Source: Rhodospirillales bacterium
Lineage (GTDB): Bacteria > Pseudomonadota > Alphaproteobacteria > Rhodospirillales > Magnetospirillaceae
Length of the DNA: 34,930 nucleotides
Direction: 5' to 3'
Assembly (NCBI GenBank): GCA_015654615.1
Contig: JAATGN010000061.1
Location: forward strand, 1-34,930
A program made the translations under genes and the position numbers. The notes beneath the pieces were generated by a model, which had not been told where the DNA came from, ran no database searches, and saw nothing but the letters and a program-made list of their open reading frames with translations. Shown here one piece after another: positions 1 to 8,613 of this stretch; the first letter of the stretch is position 1, and every line of letters starts with the position of its first letter.

Positions 1-707
1 TCGGCCACGGCAAGCACCTCTTCGGCGGCGCCGAGCGCCCCCGCGCCGACCAGGATGGCGACCTTCTCGCCGGCGTTGAGGATCTCGGCCGCGCGGCGCA
101 ATTCGGCCTCGCGCGGCACGATGCGGGGCGGGGTGTAGCCCAGGCCGGAATGCAGGGTGCCATGCCTGGCCGGCGGTTCCTCATAGGGCATCTCCTGCAG
201 GTCGTTGGGCAGGATGATCGCGGTGACGCGCCGCTCGCCCAGGGCGATGCGGATCGCCCGGTCGACCAGGTGGCGAACCTGCATGGGCGTCGAAGCCTGC
301 TGCACGAAGGCCCCGGCGACGTCCTTGAACATCGCCGGCAGGTCGACTTCCTGCTGATAGTGCCCGCCCAGCGCCGTCCGCGCCTGCTGCCCGACGATCG
401 CCAGCACCGGCTGGTGGTCGAGCCGGGCGTCGTAGAGCCCGGTGATCAGATGCGCGGCGCCCGGGCCCGAGGTCGCCACGCAGACGCCCAGCTCGCCGCT
501 GAACTTGGCATAGGCCGACGCCATGAAGGCGGCCATTTCCTCATGGCGCGCCTGGACGAAGGAAATTTCCGGCCCGCCCTTCTGCCGCCCGGCGCGATTC
601 AGCGCGCCGAACAGCCCGTTGATGCCATCTCCCGGATAGCCGAAGATCCGCCGAACCCCCCAGGCGTACAGCCGCTCCACGATGAAGTCGCCGACGGTCT
701 TGGCCAT
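1..707 (-). CDS. TPP-dependent enzyme, pyruvate oxidase / acetolactate synthase-like (N-terminal part, runs off the window)
   Basis: The leftward frame opens at ATG 707 and stays open to the window edge, giving about 235 residues. It begins MAKTVGDFIVERLYAWGV and continues with RIFGYPGDGINGL, then ARHEEMAAFMASAYAK with the glutamate expected to activate the thiamin ring, then SGPGAAHLITGLYDA. These are hallmarks of the N-terminal Pyr domain of the pyruvate oxidase / acetolactate synthase / benzoylformate decarboxylase superfamily. A central-domain start (EVLAVA region) follows at the edge. A good ribosome site (AGGAGAA) lies just before the ATG. From the family, it would decarboxylate a 2-oxo acid using TPP and Mg2+, perhaps with FAD, in the cytoplasm or at the membrane. 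The exact substrate cannot be read from this half. It is divergent from the MDR oxidoreductase at 1087. Confidence 0.88.
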   Translation of the reverse strand, partial: MAKTVGDFIVERLYAWGVRRIFGYPGDGINGLFGALNRAGRQKGGPEISFVQARHEEMAAFMASAYAKFSGELGVCVATSGPGAAHLITGLYDARLDHQPVLAIVGQQARTALGGHYQQEVDLPAMFKDVAGAFVQQASTPMQVRHLVDRAIRIALGERRVTAIILPNDLQEMPYEEPPARHGTLHSGLGYTPPRIVPREAELRRAAEILNAGEKVAILVGAGALGAAEEVLAVA

Positions 708-1086
708 GATTTTCTCCTAAGGGCCCGGATGATGTCCGCTTTCTTGTGCATGGATCTCTCCCGGAGGAAACGGCCAGGCCGGCGCCACCGGTGCGCCCTT
801 CCATGGTCGCGATACCTTCTAAAACGCCCCGCGCGGGAAACGGTTCCGGCGTCTGGCGTCCGCGATTGGGGGCGCGGCGACGATGCCCCTCGATGCCTCG
901 CGTCGGAGCCTTTCGGCGCGGCGGGAGCGGAAGGGGCGAACCTCCGGGAACGCGTGGCCGGTGGGTGGGTTGGGTAAGAACGGGGCGCCTGTCGAACGAG
1001 ACTGCCCGGCTTCGCCGATTGGCGGCGAGGGGCCCGAGATGGAGATGGAGATGGAGATGGAGATGGAGATGGAGAAGGATATCGCC
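708..1086. other. Divergent intergenic region with hexamer repeat
   Basis: This 379-base gap separates the leftward TPP enzyme from the rightward MDR oxidoreductase and must hold both promoters. It contains a 10-bp perfect palindrome CCCGCGCGGG at 828-837 and the ATGGAG tandem repeat at 1036-1074. Several open frames cross it, but none has a recognisable protein sequence. Confidence 0.5.
1036..1074 (+). repeat. Tandem hexamer (GAGATG)6 plus GAG
   Basis: Six perfect ATGGAG units occupy 1039-1074, preceded by one extra GAG. The array ends 12 bases before the ATG chosen for the downstream oxidoreductase, and its tail (GGAGAAGGA) forms that gene's likely ribosome site. Each unit holds an SD-like GGAG and an in-frame ATG, so the array could add a Met-Glu repeat N-terminus to the protein. 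Confidence 0.95.
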
Positions 1087-2031
1087 ATGGAAACAGCGAC
1101 ATCGATGACGGTCGTTCGGATCGACCAATTCGGCGGCCCGGAGGTCCTGCATCGGCAGACGGTGCGGATCCCGGCGCCGGCCGAGGGCGAACTGCTGGTC
1201 AAGGTCAGGGCGGCCGGGGTGAACCCGGTCGAATACAAGATACGCGCCGGGAAATATCCGGCCGTGAAAGAGGACAAGTTGCCCTATGTGCCGGGGCGGG
1301 ATGTCTCGGGCGAAGTCGTCGAATGCGGCCCTTCGACGAGACGCTTCGCGAAAGGCGACAGCCTGTTCGCCATGCCGGGGATCGACCGCGGCGGTTATGC
1401 GGAATATGTCGTGATCAAGGAGGACGAGGCGGCCTCGAGGCCGGGATCGCTTGATGCCGTCGCCGCCGGCGGGGTGCCGCTGGCGGCGCTGACGGCGTGG
1501 CAGGGCTTGTTCCGGCATGGCTGCCTCATGGAAGGGCAGCGCGTTTTGATCCATGGCGGATCCGGCGGCGTCGGCCATTTCGCGATCCAGTTCGCCAAAG
1601 CAAGGGGCGCCTATGTCGCCACCACGGTGTCCGGCGGGCATGTCGACCTGGCGCACGAGCTCGGCGCCGATCAGGCCATCGACTACAAGACGCGACGCTT
1701 CGAAGACGACGTCGAAGATGTCGACATGGTCTTCGATCTCGTCGCGGGCGAGACGCGGGAGCGGTCCTGGGGCGTGCTGAAGAGGGGCGGCATCCTGGTC
1801 TCGACCTTGACGGAGCCCTCGCCGGAAAAGGCGGCCGAGCACGGCGTCCGAGGGATGCGATATACCGTCGAGGAGAGCGGCGCGGATCTGTCCGAAATCG
1901 CCCGGCTGATCGATTCGGGCCAGGTGAAGCCGGTCATCGTCAAGACCTTCCCGCTCGAGCAGGCCGCCCAGGCACAGCAATTCCTCGAGACGGAGCATCC
2001 TGCCGGCAAGGTCGTCCTCACCATCGGCTGA
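1087..2031 (+). CDS. NADP-dependent MDR oxidoreductase (quinone oxidoreductase / zinc-free ADH-like)
   Basis: A 314-aa protein of the medium-chain dehydrogenase/reductase superfamily. The N-terminal GroES-like domain reads TVVRIDQFGGPEVL, with KVRAAGVNPVEYKIRAGKYP and a PGRDVSGEVVECG stretch. The Rossmann domain has the nucleotide motif VLIHGGSGGVGHFAIQFAKARGA, and DQAIDYKT follows. It lacks the structural-zinc cysteine cluster and the catalytic-zinc CGxD pattern, so it belongs to the zinc-independent NADPH:quinone reductase-like branch, which reduces quinones or enones in the cytoplasm. I chose ATG 1087 because GGAGAAGGA lies about 8 bases upstream. ATG 1105 (MTVVR) would match typical family starts, and upstream in-frame ATGs in the hexamer repeat are also possible. 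Confidence 0.9.
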   Translation: METATSMTVVRIDQFGGPEVLHRQTVRIPAPAEGELLVKVRAAGVNPVEYKIRAGKYPAVKEDKLPYVPGRDVSGEVVECGPSTRRFAKGDSLFAMPGIDRGGYAEYVVIKEDEAASRPGSLDAVAAGGVPLAALTAWQGLFRHGCLMEGQRVLIHGGSGGVGHFAIQFAKARGAYVATTVSGGHVDLAHELGADQAIDYKTRRFEDDVEDVDMVFDLVAGETRERSWGVLKRGGILVSTLTEPSPEKAAEHGVRGMRYTVEESGADLSEIARLIDSGQVKPVIVKTFPLEQAAQAQQFLETEHPAGKVVLTIG

Positions 2032-2374
2032 TGCGCTCCGGCGCCTCCCGGTGCCTCCCCGCCGGGCACCCGCCCGATCGTTCCTGGCGGGGAGTAGGGG
2101 CCTTGTGGACGCGGGTTACCCAGTGTCTCCACGACTTTTTCGCCCGGGCGGGCTCGGTGGACTGGTAGACGCAAATGCTCGGCGCCTTCCACCGATTGTC
2201 AGATGCTTTCTGCTTGCCGATGCTAATTCAATTATTTGATTTAACGGAATAAATCGAGTTTTTGACTTCGGCAGTTCGGGCTTGACGCATATAGCGTGCG
2301 GGAAGGTGTTCGATCTCGCACGGCTGCTGGCAATGGGCGGTGCGCCGGGGTAGTGTTCCATCCCGGAGGTTCTG
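2032..2374. other. Intergenic region at the left edge of the AlbA_2/ParA cassette
   Basis: No convincing gene. Bases 2148-2173 resemble the 5' acceptor and D-arm of a tRNA-Leu (GGTGGACTGGTAGACGCA), but no anticodon, variable or T arm follows. From about 2215 the sequence becomes AT-rich, with TTGAC elements near 2262 and 2282, and probably contains the cassette promoter. An SD-like GGAGG precedes the next ATG. Confidence 0.5.
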
Positions 2375-3562
2375 ATGCTTACGGACGATGAAATCATTCC
2401 GCTTTTCCGCGACATGGAATCGGATCGTGTCGAGCGGAAACGCGACTACAGGTCGAGCGCAGACAAAATCAGGCAAGCAATCTGCGCTTTCGCCAACGAT
2501 CTTCCGGACCACCGGCTTCCTGGAGTTGTTTTCGTCGGCCAGAATGACGACGGTACCTGTACAGGGATCGACATTGGAGACGAACTCCTGAAGACACTCG
2601 GTGGCCTTCGGAGCGATGGCCAGATTCTGCCATTCCCGGTCATGTCGGTGGTGCGCAAGGTCATAGATGGTTGTGCTGTCGCGGTGATCGAGGTCACACC
2701 ATCGATGCAACCACCGGTTCGTGTCGACGGACGCACCTGGATCCGAGTCGTCCCCCGGCGCGGGACGGCGACGCCCGAGGAAGAGCGCCGTCTCGCCGAA
2801 AAACAGATCTGGCACAATCTGCCGTTCGACGCCAGGCCGTGTCTCGACGCATCGCTGGATGACCTGGATCTTGCCCGATTCGAGGCCGAGTACGTCCCCT
2901 CTGCAATCTCCCCCGAGATTCGGCGCCAAAACGGCCGCTCGACCGAAGACAAGCTCCGCGCGTTGCGGTTTCTGTCGCGTGAAGGCAAACCCGTCAATGC
3001 CGCAATTCTTCTTTTGGGCAAGGATTCCCGCGCCTATTTCCCCGGGGCCTACATCCAGTTCCTTCGTCTCGACGGACCGAATTTGACCGACCCCATCATA
3101 GACCAGAAGGAAATCGGTGGGACCGTTCCTGACCAGGTTCGACAGATCGAGGAGCTAATTCGGCTCAATCTGCGGACCTCCGCGATGATCGGCGGTTCGC
3201 AGCGGCGAGAGCAGACGGATTATCCGTTCGAGGCGCTGGAGCAGATGGTTCGCAACGCACTCCTGCATCGGTCCTACGACGGCAGCACAATGCCTGTGAA
3301 GGTCTACTGGTATTCCGACCGCATCGAGATCATCAATCCGGGAGGCCTTTTCGGTGAGGTAACACCTGAGACGATCTGGCAAAATGCAACGGCATATCGC
3401 AATCCGCTGCTCGCCGAGGGCCTCAAGAATCTGGGGATTGTCGAACGCTTTGGGTTCGGCTTGGTGAAGGCTTGCCAAGCTCTGAAGGAAAACGGCAATC
3501 CGCCGCTGGGTTCCCAATTCGAGCCTAATTTTACCCTGTTCAAAGTGGAGACGGCACGATGA
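2375..3562 (+). CDS. AlbA_2 (Schlafen-like) / GHKL ATP-binding protein
   Basis: A 395-aa cytoplasmic protein with two parts. Residues about 15-140 resemble an AlbA_2 putative nucleic-acid-binding domain (ESDRVERKRDY, then AICAFANDLP, VVFVGQNDDGTCTGI, and VRVDGRTWIRVVPR). Residues about 280-375 resemble the RecG-C / HATPase_c_4 domain: N-box EALEQMVRNALLHRSYDG, DRIEIINPGGLFGEVT, YRNPLLAEGL and LGIVERFGFGLVKACQALKENG. Proteins with this layout are annotated as ATP-binding proteins or transcriptional regulators and occur in mobile and defence contexts; their biochemistry is mostly unknown. The ATG follows GGAGG by about 6 bases. Its stop overlaps the next start as ATGA, so it is translationally coupled to the ParA-like gene. 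Composition is clearly less GC-rich than its surroundings. Confidence 0.85.
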   Translation: MLTDDEIIPLFRDMESDRVERKRDYRSSADKIRQAICAFANDLPDHRLPGVVFVGQNDDGTCTGIDIGDELLKTLGGLRSDGQILPFPVMSVVRKVIDGCAVAVIEVTPSMQPPVRVDGRTWIRVVPRRGTATPEEERRLAEKQIWHNLPFDARPCLDASLDDLDLARFEAEYVPSAISPEIRRQNGRSTEDKLRALRFLSREGKPVNAAILLLGKDSRAYFPGAYIQFLRLDGPNLTDPIIDQKEIGGTVPDQVRQIEELIRLNLRTSAMIGGSQRREQTDYPFEALEQMVRNALLHRSYDGSTMPVKVYWYSDRIEIINPGGLFGEVTPETIWQNATAYRNPLLAEGLKNLGIVERFGFGLVKACQALKENGNPPLGSQFEPNFTLFKVETAR

Positions 3563-4524
3563 AATCGATCGCCTTCTTCAACAACAAAGGTGGCGTTGGC
3601 AAGACCTCGCTGATCTATCACCTTTCGTGGATGTATGCGGACCTGGGGCGCCGCGTTCTCATGGCCGATCTCGACCCGCAATCCAACCTCACCGCCATGT
3701 GTTTCAAAGACGACGTGATCGAACGTATCTATGAGTCTGAGAAACCAGATACGGTCTATACAGCGGTGGAACCGGTAAAGCGCGGTGTCGGGGACCTGCA
3801 TTTCTTCGATCCGGCTATGGTGACTGAGCGACTCGCCATCGTGCCAGGCGATCTGCTCTTATCGGATTTCGAGGACGAGCTTTCTGCAACCTGGCCACGC
3901 TGCGTGGATCGAGATGAGAGAGCTTTTCGGATTACCTCGGCCTTCCACCGGATCATTGAGGATGCCGGCCGACGCCACATGGCCGATCTTGTGCTTATCG
4001 ACGTCGGGCCGACCTTCGGTGCACTGAACCGGGCTGCACTCATTGCCGCCGACTTCGTGGTCATTCCCGTCGCGCCGGATCTTTTCTCCGTGCGTGGCCT
4101 GCAGAATGTCGGCGGCCGACTGAAATCTTGGCGCGTGGAATGGCAGGATCGGCTCAATCGTGCGCCCAAACTCGACTTCACCTTGCCTCCTGGCGCGATG
4201 CGGCCGATCGGCTATGTGGTTTCTCGACACACCGAATTCGCCGACGGCGTCGTGCGTGCGTTTCAGAAATGGATCACGAAAATTCCAACCGCCTATCGCG
4301 GCGCGGTCGAGGACCCGGCGATATCCGACGAGGCGCTTTCGCTCGGGCGGTTGAAGGATTACCGCTCTCTCATCGCCATGGCGCAGGAAGCCCGCAAACC
4401 AATGTTTAAGCTCAAGCCCGGAGACGGAGCCATCGGCGGACACCAGGGCGCTGTGTCCGGCGCCTATGAGGACTTCGAGAAGCTTGCCCGCGAGATCGCT
4501 ACCCGAATCCAACTGCCTCTTTGA
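3559..4524 (+). CDS. ParA-like (MinD/ParA family) P-loop ATPase
   Basis: A 321-aa ATPase. It opens with MKSIAFFNNKGGVGKTSL, the deviant Walker A with the signature lysine at residue 10 and the P-loop lysine at 15. ADLDPQSNL (A' motif) follows near 38-46, then LVLIDVGPTFGALNRAALIAAD (Walker B-like) and FVVIPVAPDLFSVRGLQN. The C-terminal third (GYVVSRHTEF onward) differs from plasmid-partition ParA. Such ATPases switch between ATP-bound dimers and monomers to segregate or position a cargo on DNA or membrane. No ParB gene or parS-like repeats are visible; the only partner is the AlbA_2 protein, whose stop overlaps this start. I infer that the two act as one unit, possibly in defence or element maintenance, not in chromosome segregation. 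Confidence 0.9.
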   Translation: MKSIAFFNNKGGVGKTSLIYHLSWMYADLGRRVLMADLDPQSNLTAMCFKDDVIERIYESEKPDTVYTAVEPVKRGVGDLHFFDPAMVTERLAIVPGDLLLSDFEDELSATWPRCVDRDERAFRITSAFHRIIEDAGRRHMADLVLIDVGPTFGALNRAALIAADFVVIPVAPDLFSVRGLQNVGGRLKSWRVEWQDRLNRAPKLDFTLPPGAMRPIGYVVSRHTEFADGVVRAFQKWITKIPTAYRGAVEDPAISDEALSLGRLKDYRSLIAMAQEARKPMFKLKPGDGAIGGHQGAVSGAYEDFEKLAREIATRIQLPL

Positions 4525-4535
4525 GGGCGTCTCGC

Positions 4536-4643
4536 CAGTATACGGTACCTCCGGTCCGCTATGTCCGGTCCCTCGGCGTCGATATGGAGGATGTCCTCGT
4601 GCTCGCCGAAGCCACGAAGGCCCGGACCCAAAGGACTCCCTGA
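4536..4643 (+). pseudogene. Orphan C-terminal coding remnant
   Basis: Right after the ParA-like gene, one frame reads QYTVPPVRYVRSLGVDMED and then VLVLAEATKARTQRTP before TGA. Codon choice resembles the host genes, and the segment has the look of a conserved C-terminal end. It has no start of its own, and the frame runs back into the ParA-like gene. I interpret it as the tail of an unidentified gene cut off when the AlbA_2/ParA cassette arrived. I do not recognise the family. Confidence 0.35.
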
Positions 4644-4703
4644 TTTCGGCGTCGTGGAATTTTGCCGATGATATTGATGAAGGAGGCCGCGGCATATTCG
4701 TGA

Positions 4704-5813
<1,110 letters not shown>

Positions 5814-5959
5814 AGGGCGTCGGCGCCCGGCCGTCGCCTTCGGACGGCGCGGGCGTCCCCGGCCCCTGTGAAAATGCCTTCAGTGAGGCCGGCGCCGCCG
5901 ATTTTTTCATAGGCTCGATCCGCCCGGACGATGGCTCTTGTCCGCCGCAGGGGCGGCAA

Positions 5960-6280
5960 TCAGGACGAGAGACGGTGCTCGGCGTTGCGCTTGCGTGTGG
6001 CCACCGCCTTCCTGGCGGACGCCGAGCGGCTGGCGGCCGAGCGGGATGCCGCGGCCTCGCCCCCCAGTTCGCCGCCCTTGTGGGCGGCGGGATGACCGGT
6101 GGATTTGCCGCGTCCGGACCCGCCCTCCTTCTTGCCGCCGCCGTCGTCCTTATTGACGGTGGCCCAGGCCCGTCGTTCGGCTTCCTCCTCCGAAACGCCG
6201 CGCTTCTCGTAGCCTTCGGCGATATGGTCGGCCTTGCGTTCCTGCTTGTCCGTGTATTTCGACTTGTCACCGCGTGGCAT
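5960..6280 (-). CDS. Small basic 'plasmid stabilization'-type protein
   Basis: A 106-aa, strongly charged protein. The N-terminal half (MPRGDKSKYTDKQERKADHI, then EGYEKRGVSEEEAERRAWATVNKDDGGGKK) matches a short family usually annotated as plasmid stabilization protein in Proteobacteria. The C-terminal half is a low-complexity Gly/Lys/Ser/Ala tail ending in basic residues, suggesting nucleic-acid binding. ATG 6280 follows AGGAGAATTCTC, an excellent ribosome site, so I prefer it over upstream starts. No partner toxin or partition gene is adjacent, so the plasmid-related name should not be taken literally. Confidence 0.8.
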   Translation of the reverse strand: MPRGDKSKYTDKQERKADHIAEGYEKRGVSEEEAERRAWATVNKDDGGGKKEGGSGRGKSTGHPAAHKGGELGGEAAASRSAASRSASARKAVATRKRNAEHRLSS

Positions 6281-6544
6281 GAGAATTCTCCTTTTCGACT
6301 TTCCATCTGAACGGAATGGGCGTCCCGGAGGTCCTGACACGGACGATCCGACGAGCCCCGCCTTCGAGTCAAACGCGCGACTTGCCGGATTGTTCCCCGT
6401 CCGATTTTATGGCGGGCCCCTCTTCAACATGGCTCTTCGCGCACGATATTCGATTATCGATAGCCAGACGTCGCGCGGCCGATCGCGCCCGCCGCCTCGT
6501 CCTATCGTCGATTTCACAAAACTAAAGAACCAGGAACGCCTGCA

Positions 6545-6850
6545 ATGGATACGCTCGTCGTCTATGTCTGGCACCCGTCGCTCCTCGCGAGCGCGGCGGG
6601 CTGGCGCGGCGCGGTTTCGATCTGGCTGTTCTATGCGGCCTGCGGCTCGATGCAGCTGCTGCTGAGCTGGGCGCTCTGCGCGCCGTTGGAGAAATTCCGG
6701 CCCCTGACCTCCTGGCCGGAGCGGCATTCCGTGACGACGGACGTCGTCTACGCCGTCTTCGTCCGCATCGTCCTGTTTCCGCTGATCGCCTATTTCGAAT
6801 ACGACCTGCTGCTGCGGCTCGTTCAGTCGGGCCTGGCCGGCCGCGGTCTG
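6545..6850 (+). pseudogene. Sterol desaturase-like protein, 3'-truncated relic
   Basis: The frame starts at ATG 6545 after AGGAACGCC. It encodes a hydrophobic N-terminus with helices around residues 20-45 and 65-90, and the stretch CAPLEKFRPLTSWPERHSV that I recognise from membrane sterol desaturase / fatty acid hydroxylase proteins. The family's di-iron His boxes (HRxxH, HxxHH) should lie further on but are absent. After about residue 102 (SGLAGRGL) the sequence turns into Arg-rich shadow translation and runs antisense into the next gene. The last two-thirds have therefore been lost, and the product is not expected to be active. Confidence 0.6.
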
Positions 6851-6884
6851 CCCGTTTCACGTGCCGGGCGGCGCCTGAGACCTG

Positions 6885-6920
6885 AAAAAGGGCGGAGGGT
6901 TTTCGCCGATGCTCCCGCCC
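6885..6920 (-). terminator. Intrinsic terminator of the leftward aldo/keto reductase
   Basis: Reading leftward, right after the stop at 6922, a GC-rich stem (arms 6912-6920 and 6890-6897, with one bulged G) is followed by five T (A run at 6885-6889 on the plus strand). Confidence 0.65.
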
Positions 6921-6921
6921 G

Positions 6922-7818
6922 TCACGGCGGCGGAAAGGCGGCATCGAGCGCCTTGAGGTCGTCGGCCGTCAGCTTGAGCGACGCGGCGACGGCGTTCTCC
7001 CGCACATGCTGCGCGGAGCCCGCCTCGGGAATGGTCATCGCATTGCCGGCGCGGATGGTCCAGGCCAGGGCGACCGCGGCCGGCGTGCAGCCGTGGGCCG
7101 CGGCGACCCGCGCGAGCGCCGGATCGCGCAGGAGCCCCCCGCCGCTGCCCAGAGGGGAATAGGCCATGATCGGCATGCGATGGCGATCGCACCACGGCAG
7201 CACGCCGCTTTCGATGGCGCGATCGGCGAGATTGTAGCGCACCTGGTTGGTCGCGCAACGGTCGCCGGCCGGCACGCGGAACAGGTCTTCCATGTCCGAT
7301 ACCTCGAAATTGGACACGCCCCAATGACGAATGCGGCCCGCCTCGCGCAGCGCCTCGAAACCGGCGACCACCTGCCGGAGGTCGCTGCCGCCGCGCCAAT
7401 GCAGCAGATAGAGATCCAGATAATCGGTTCCCAGCCGCGCCAGGCTCGCCTCGCAGGCTTGCCGGATTCCGCTTTGCGTCGCATGCGACGGAAGAACCTT
7501 CGACACCAGGAATATCCGGTCGCGCTGTCCGGAAATCACCCGGGAGATCATGCGTTCCGACTCGCCCCTGCCATACATCTCGGCCGTGTCGATCAGGTCC
7601 ATGTCGAGAGCGGCGCCGGCCCGCATCGCCTCTTCTTCCTCCGCGACGGGCCTGCGGCCTTGTCCAAGATGCCAGGACCCCATGCCCAGCGCCGGAACCG
7701 GGGTGCCGTCGGGCAGACGGACCGCCGGCACGGATGCCGCCCGGACGGTGGGGGCGAGCCCGAGCCAGGCGCCCGCTGCGCAGAGGACGAGAAAATCGCG
7801 GCGATCGAATGAGGTCAT
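6922..7818 (-). CDS. Tat-exported aldo/keto reductase
   Basis: A 298-aa AKR-family protein with a twin-arginine signal: FDRRDFLVLCAAGAWLGLAP, with a likely cleavage after VRAA near residue 28. The mature enzyme has Asp77 and Tyr82 (LIDTAEMYGRG), Lys107 (FLVSKVLP) and His140 (LYLLHWRG), so the tetrad is complete. IRHWGVSNFEVSDM, QVRYNLADR and MAYSPLGSGG are typical of the family. The signal implies folding with NADP(H) in the cytoplasm and then export to the periplasm. Periplasmic AKRs of this type exist, but their physiological role is poorly known. ATG 7818 gives the compact Tat signal and has a GGAG 8 bases upstream. A terminator follows at 6885-6920. Confidence 0.9.
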   Translation of the reverse strand: MTSFDRRDFLVLCAAGAWLGLAPTVRAASVPAVRLPDGTPVPALGMGSWHLGQGRRPVAEEEEAMRAGAALDMDLIDTAEMYGRGESERMISRVISGQRDRIFLVSKVLPSHATQSGIRQACEASLARLGTDYLDLYLLHWRGGSDLRQVVAGFEALREAGRIRHWGVSNFEVSDMEDLFRVPAGDRCATNQVRYNLADRAIESGVLPWCDRHRMPIMAYSPLGSGGGLLRDPALARVAAAHGCTPAAVALAWTIRAGNAMTIPEAGSAQHVRENAVAASLKLTADDLKALDAAFPPP

Positions 7819-8042
7819 GCGTTGCTCCGTCGGCAGAAGTTCGGTTCGCATCGTCGTTTGAACGGCCTCGGTATCGCGGCGGAGCGGGTTGGAGCGCAAT
7901 CGCCGACGCCGGCCGCCCCTTGCGGATGCCGGGGGCTTGAGCCGTTCGGCGAAGCCCGGCGAGGACGATTCCCGGCCTTATCTCCGATGAGATGGGTATC
8001 GGCCGGGGTTTTTGAAACGAATCTTACGGACGAACGGCGCCG

Positions 8043-8504
8043 TCACAGCGCGTTCGCGGCGCAGCCGGGATGCGGCGCCGGATCGCCGCTCAACGCCTCG
8101 CGCAGCATCCGGACCTGGCGGTTCAGGGCGTCGACCTGTTCCCGCGACATGCCCGAGCGTTCGATCAGGGTTTCGCCCAGGCAGTTGCTTCGGACCAGCA
8201 GCGCGCGGCCGGCGTCGGTCAGATGGACCTGGACCTGGCGCTCGTCGATCCGGCTGCGCTGGCGGACGACCAGGCCGGCCTGTTACAATCGCTTCACCGG
8301 CGGTGTGACGGTGCTCGATTCCAGAGACAGGCGGGTGGCGATGGCGCCGATCGTCATGCCGTCCTCCTCGGCCAGGACGCTCAGCACGAGATACTGCGGA
8401 TAGGTGATGCCCATGGCGTCCAGCATCGGCTTGTAGGTGCGGTTGATGGCCATGCTGGTGGCGTAAAGCGTGAAACAGATCTGATCGTTCAAAAGGGTGG
8501 ACAC
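8043..8504 (-). pseudogene. MarR/OhrR-type regulator interrupted by an in-frame TAA
   Basis: From GTG 8504 (SD AAGGA upstream) the frame reads [20 protein letters not shown], then YKPMLDAMGITYPQYLVLSVL. This is the N-terminus of the OhrR branch of MarR, with its peroxide-sensing Cys in QICF. The winged-helix core continues IGAIATRLSLESSTVTPPVKRL, then TAA at 8285-8283. Without any shift, the same frame continues QAGLVVRQRSRIDERQVQVHL, TDAGRALLVRSN and so on to TGA at 8043. Relatives have Glu after VKRL, so GAA to TAA is a one-base explanation. The full frame is 153 codons. The premature product (73 aa) lacks the wing and the dimer helix, so repression is probably lost, unless this is a sequencing error. 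Confidence 0.8.
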
Positions 8505-8557
8505 GGGAGGGTGTTCCTTATGTGGACGTTTCGACAACTATATATCACGGCAATCTA

Positions 8558-8567
8558 TATCGCGATA
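8558..8567. promoter_or_regulatory. Operator 1, palindrome TATCGCGATA
   Basis: A perfect 10-bp palindrome between the divergent OhrR-like gene and hydrolase. It lies 11 bases upstream of a TTGACA -35 box and is identical to the copy at 8614. It is a likely binding site for the MarR-type protein. Confidence 0.6.
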
Positions 8568-8578
8568 AGTTTTTTCGG

Positions 8579-8607
8579 TTGACAGCCGTGACGGAGTGCC
8601 GTAAACC
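8579..8607 (+). promoter_or_regulatory. Candidate promoter of the alpha/beta hydrolase
   Basis: TTGACA at 8579-8584, a 17-base spacer and TAAACC at 8602-8607 fit a sigma-70-type promoter. It is bracketed by the two identical palindromes, so operator 2 would cover the start site. Confidence 0.45.
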
Positions 8608-8613
8608 ATTAGA

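Noticed and set aside
1036-1074. Phase-variation switch in the ATGGAG repeat
   Set aside because: A hexamer change keeps the frame, so simple on/off frameshifting is not possible. Only expression tuning remains.
541-1998. 485-aa leftward open frame
   Set aside because: It is the antisense shadow of the MDR oxidoreductase and then a shifted reading of the TPP enzyme's start. Arg-rich, with no family features.
3559-4524. Plasmid or chromosome partition locus
   Set aside because: No ParB gene and no iterated parS-like sites were seen near the ParA-like gene.
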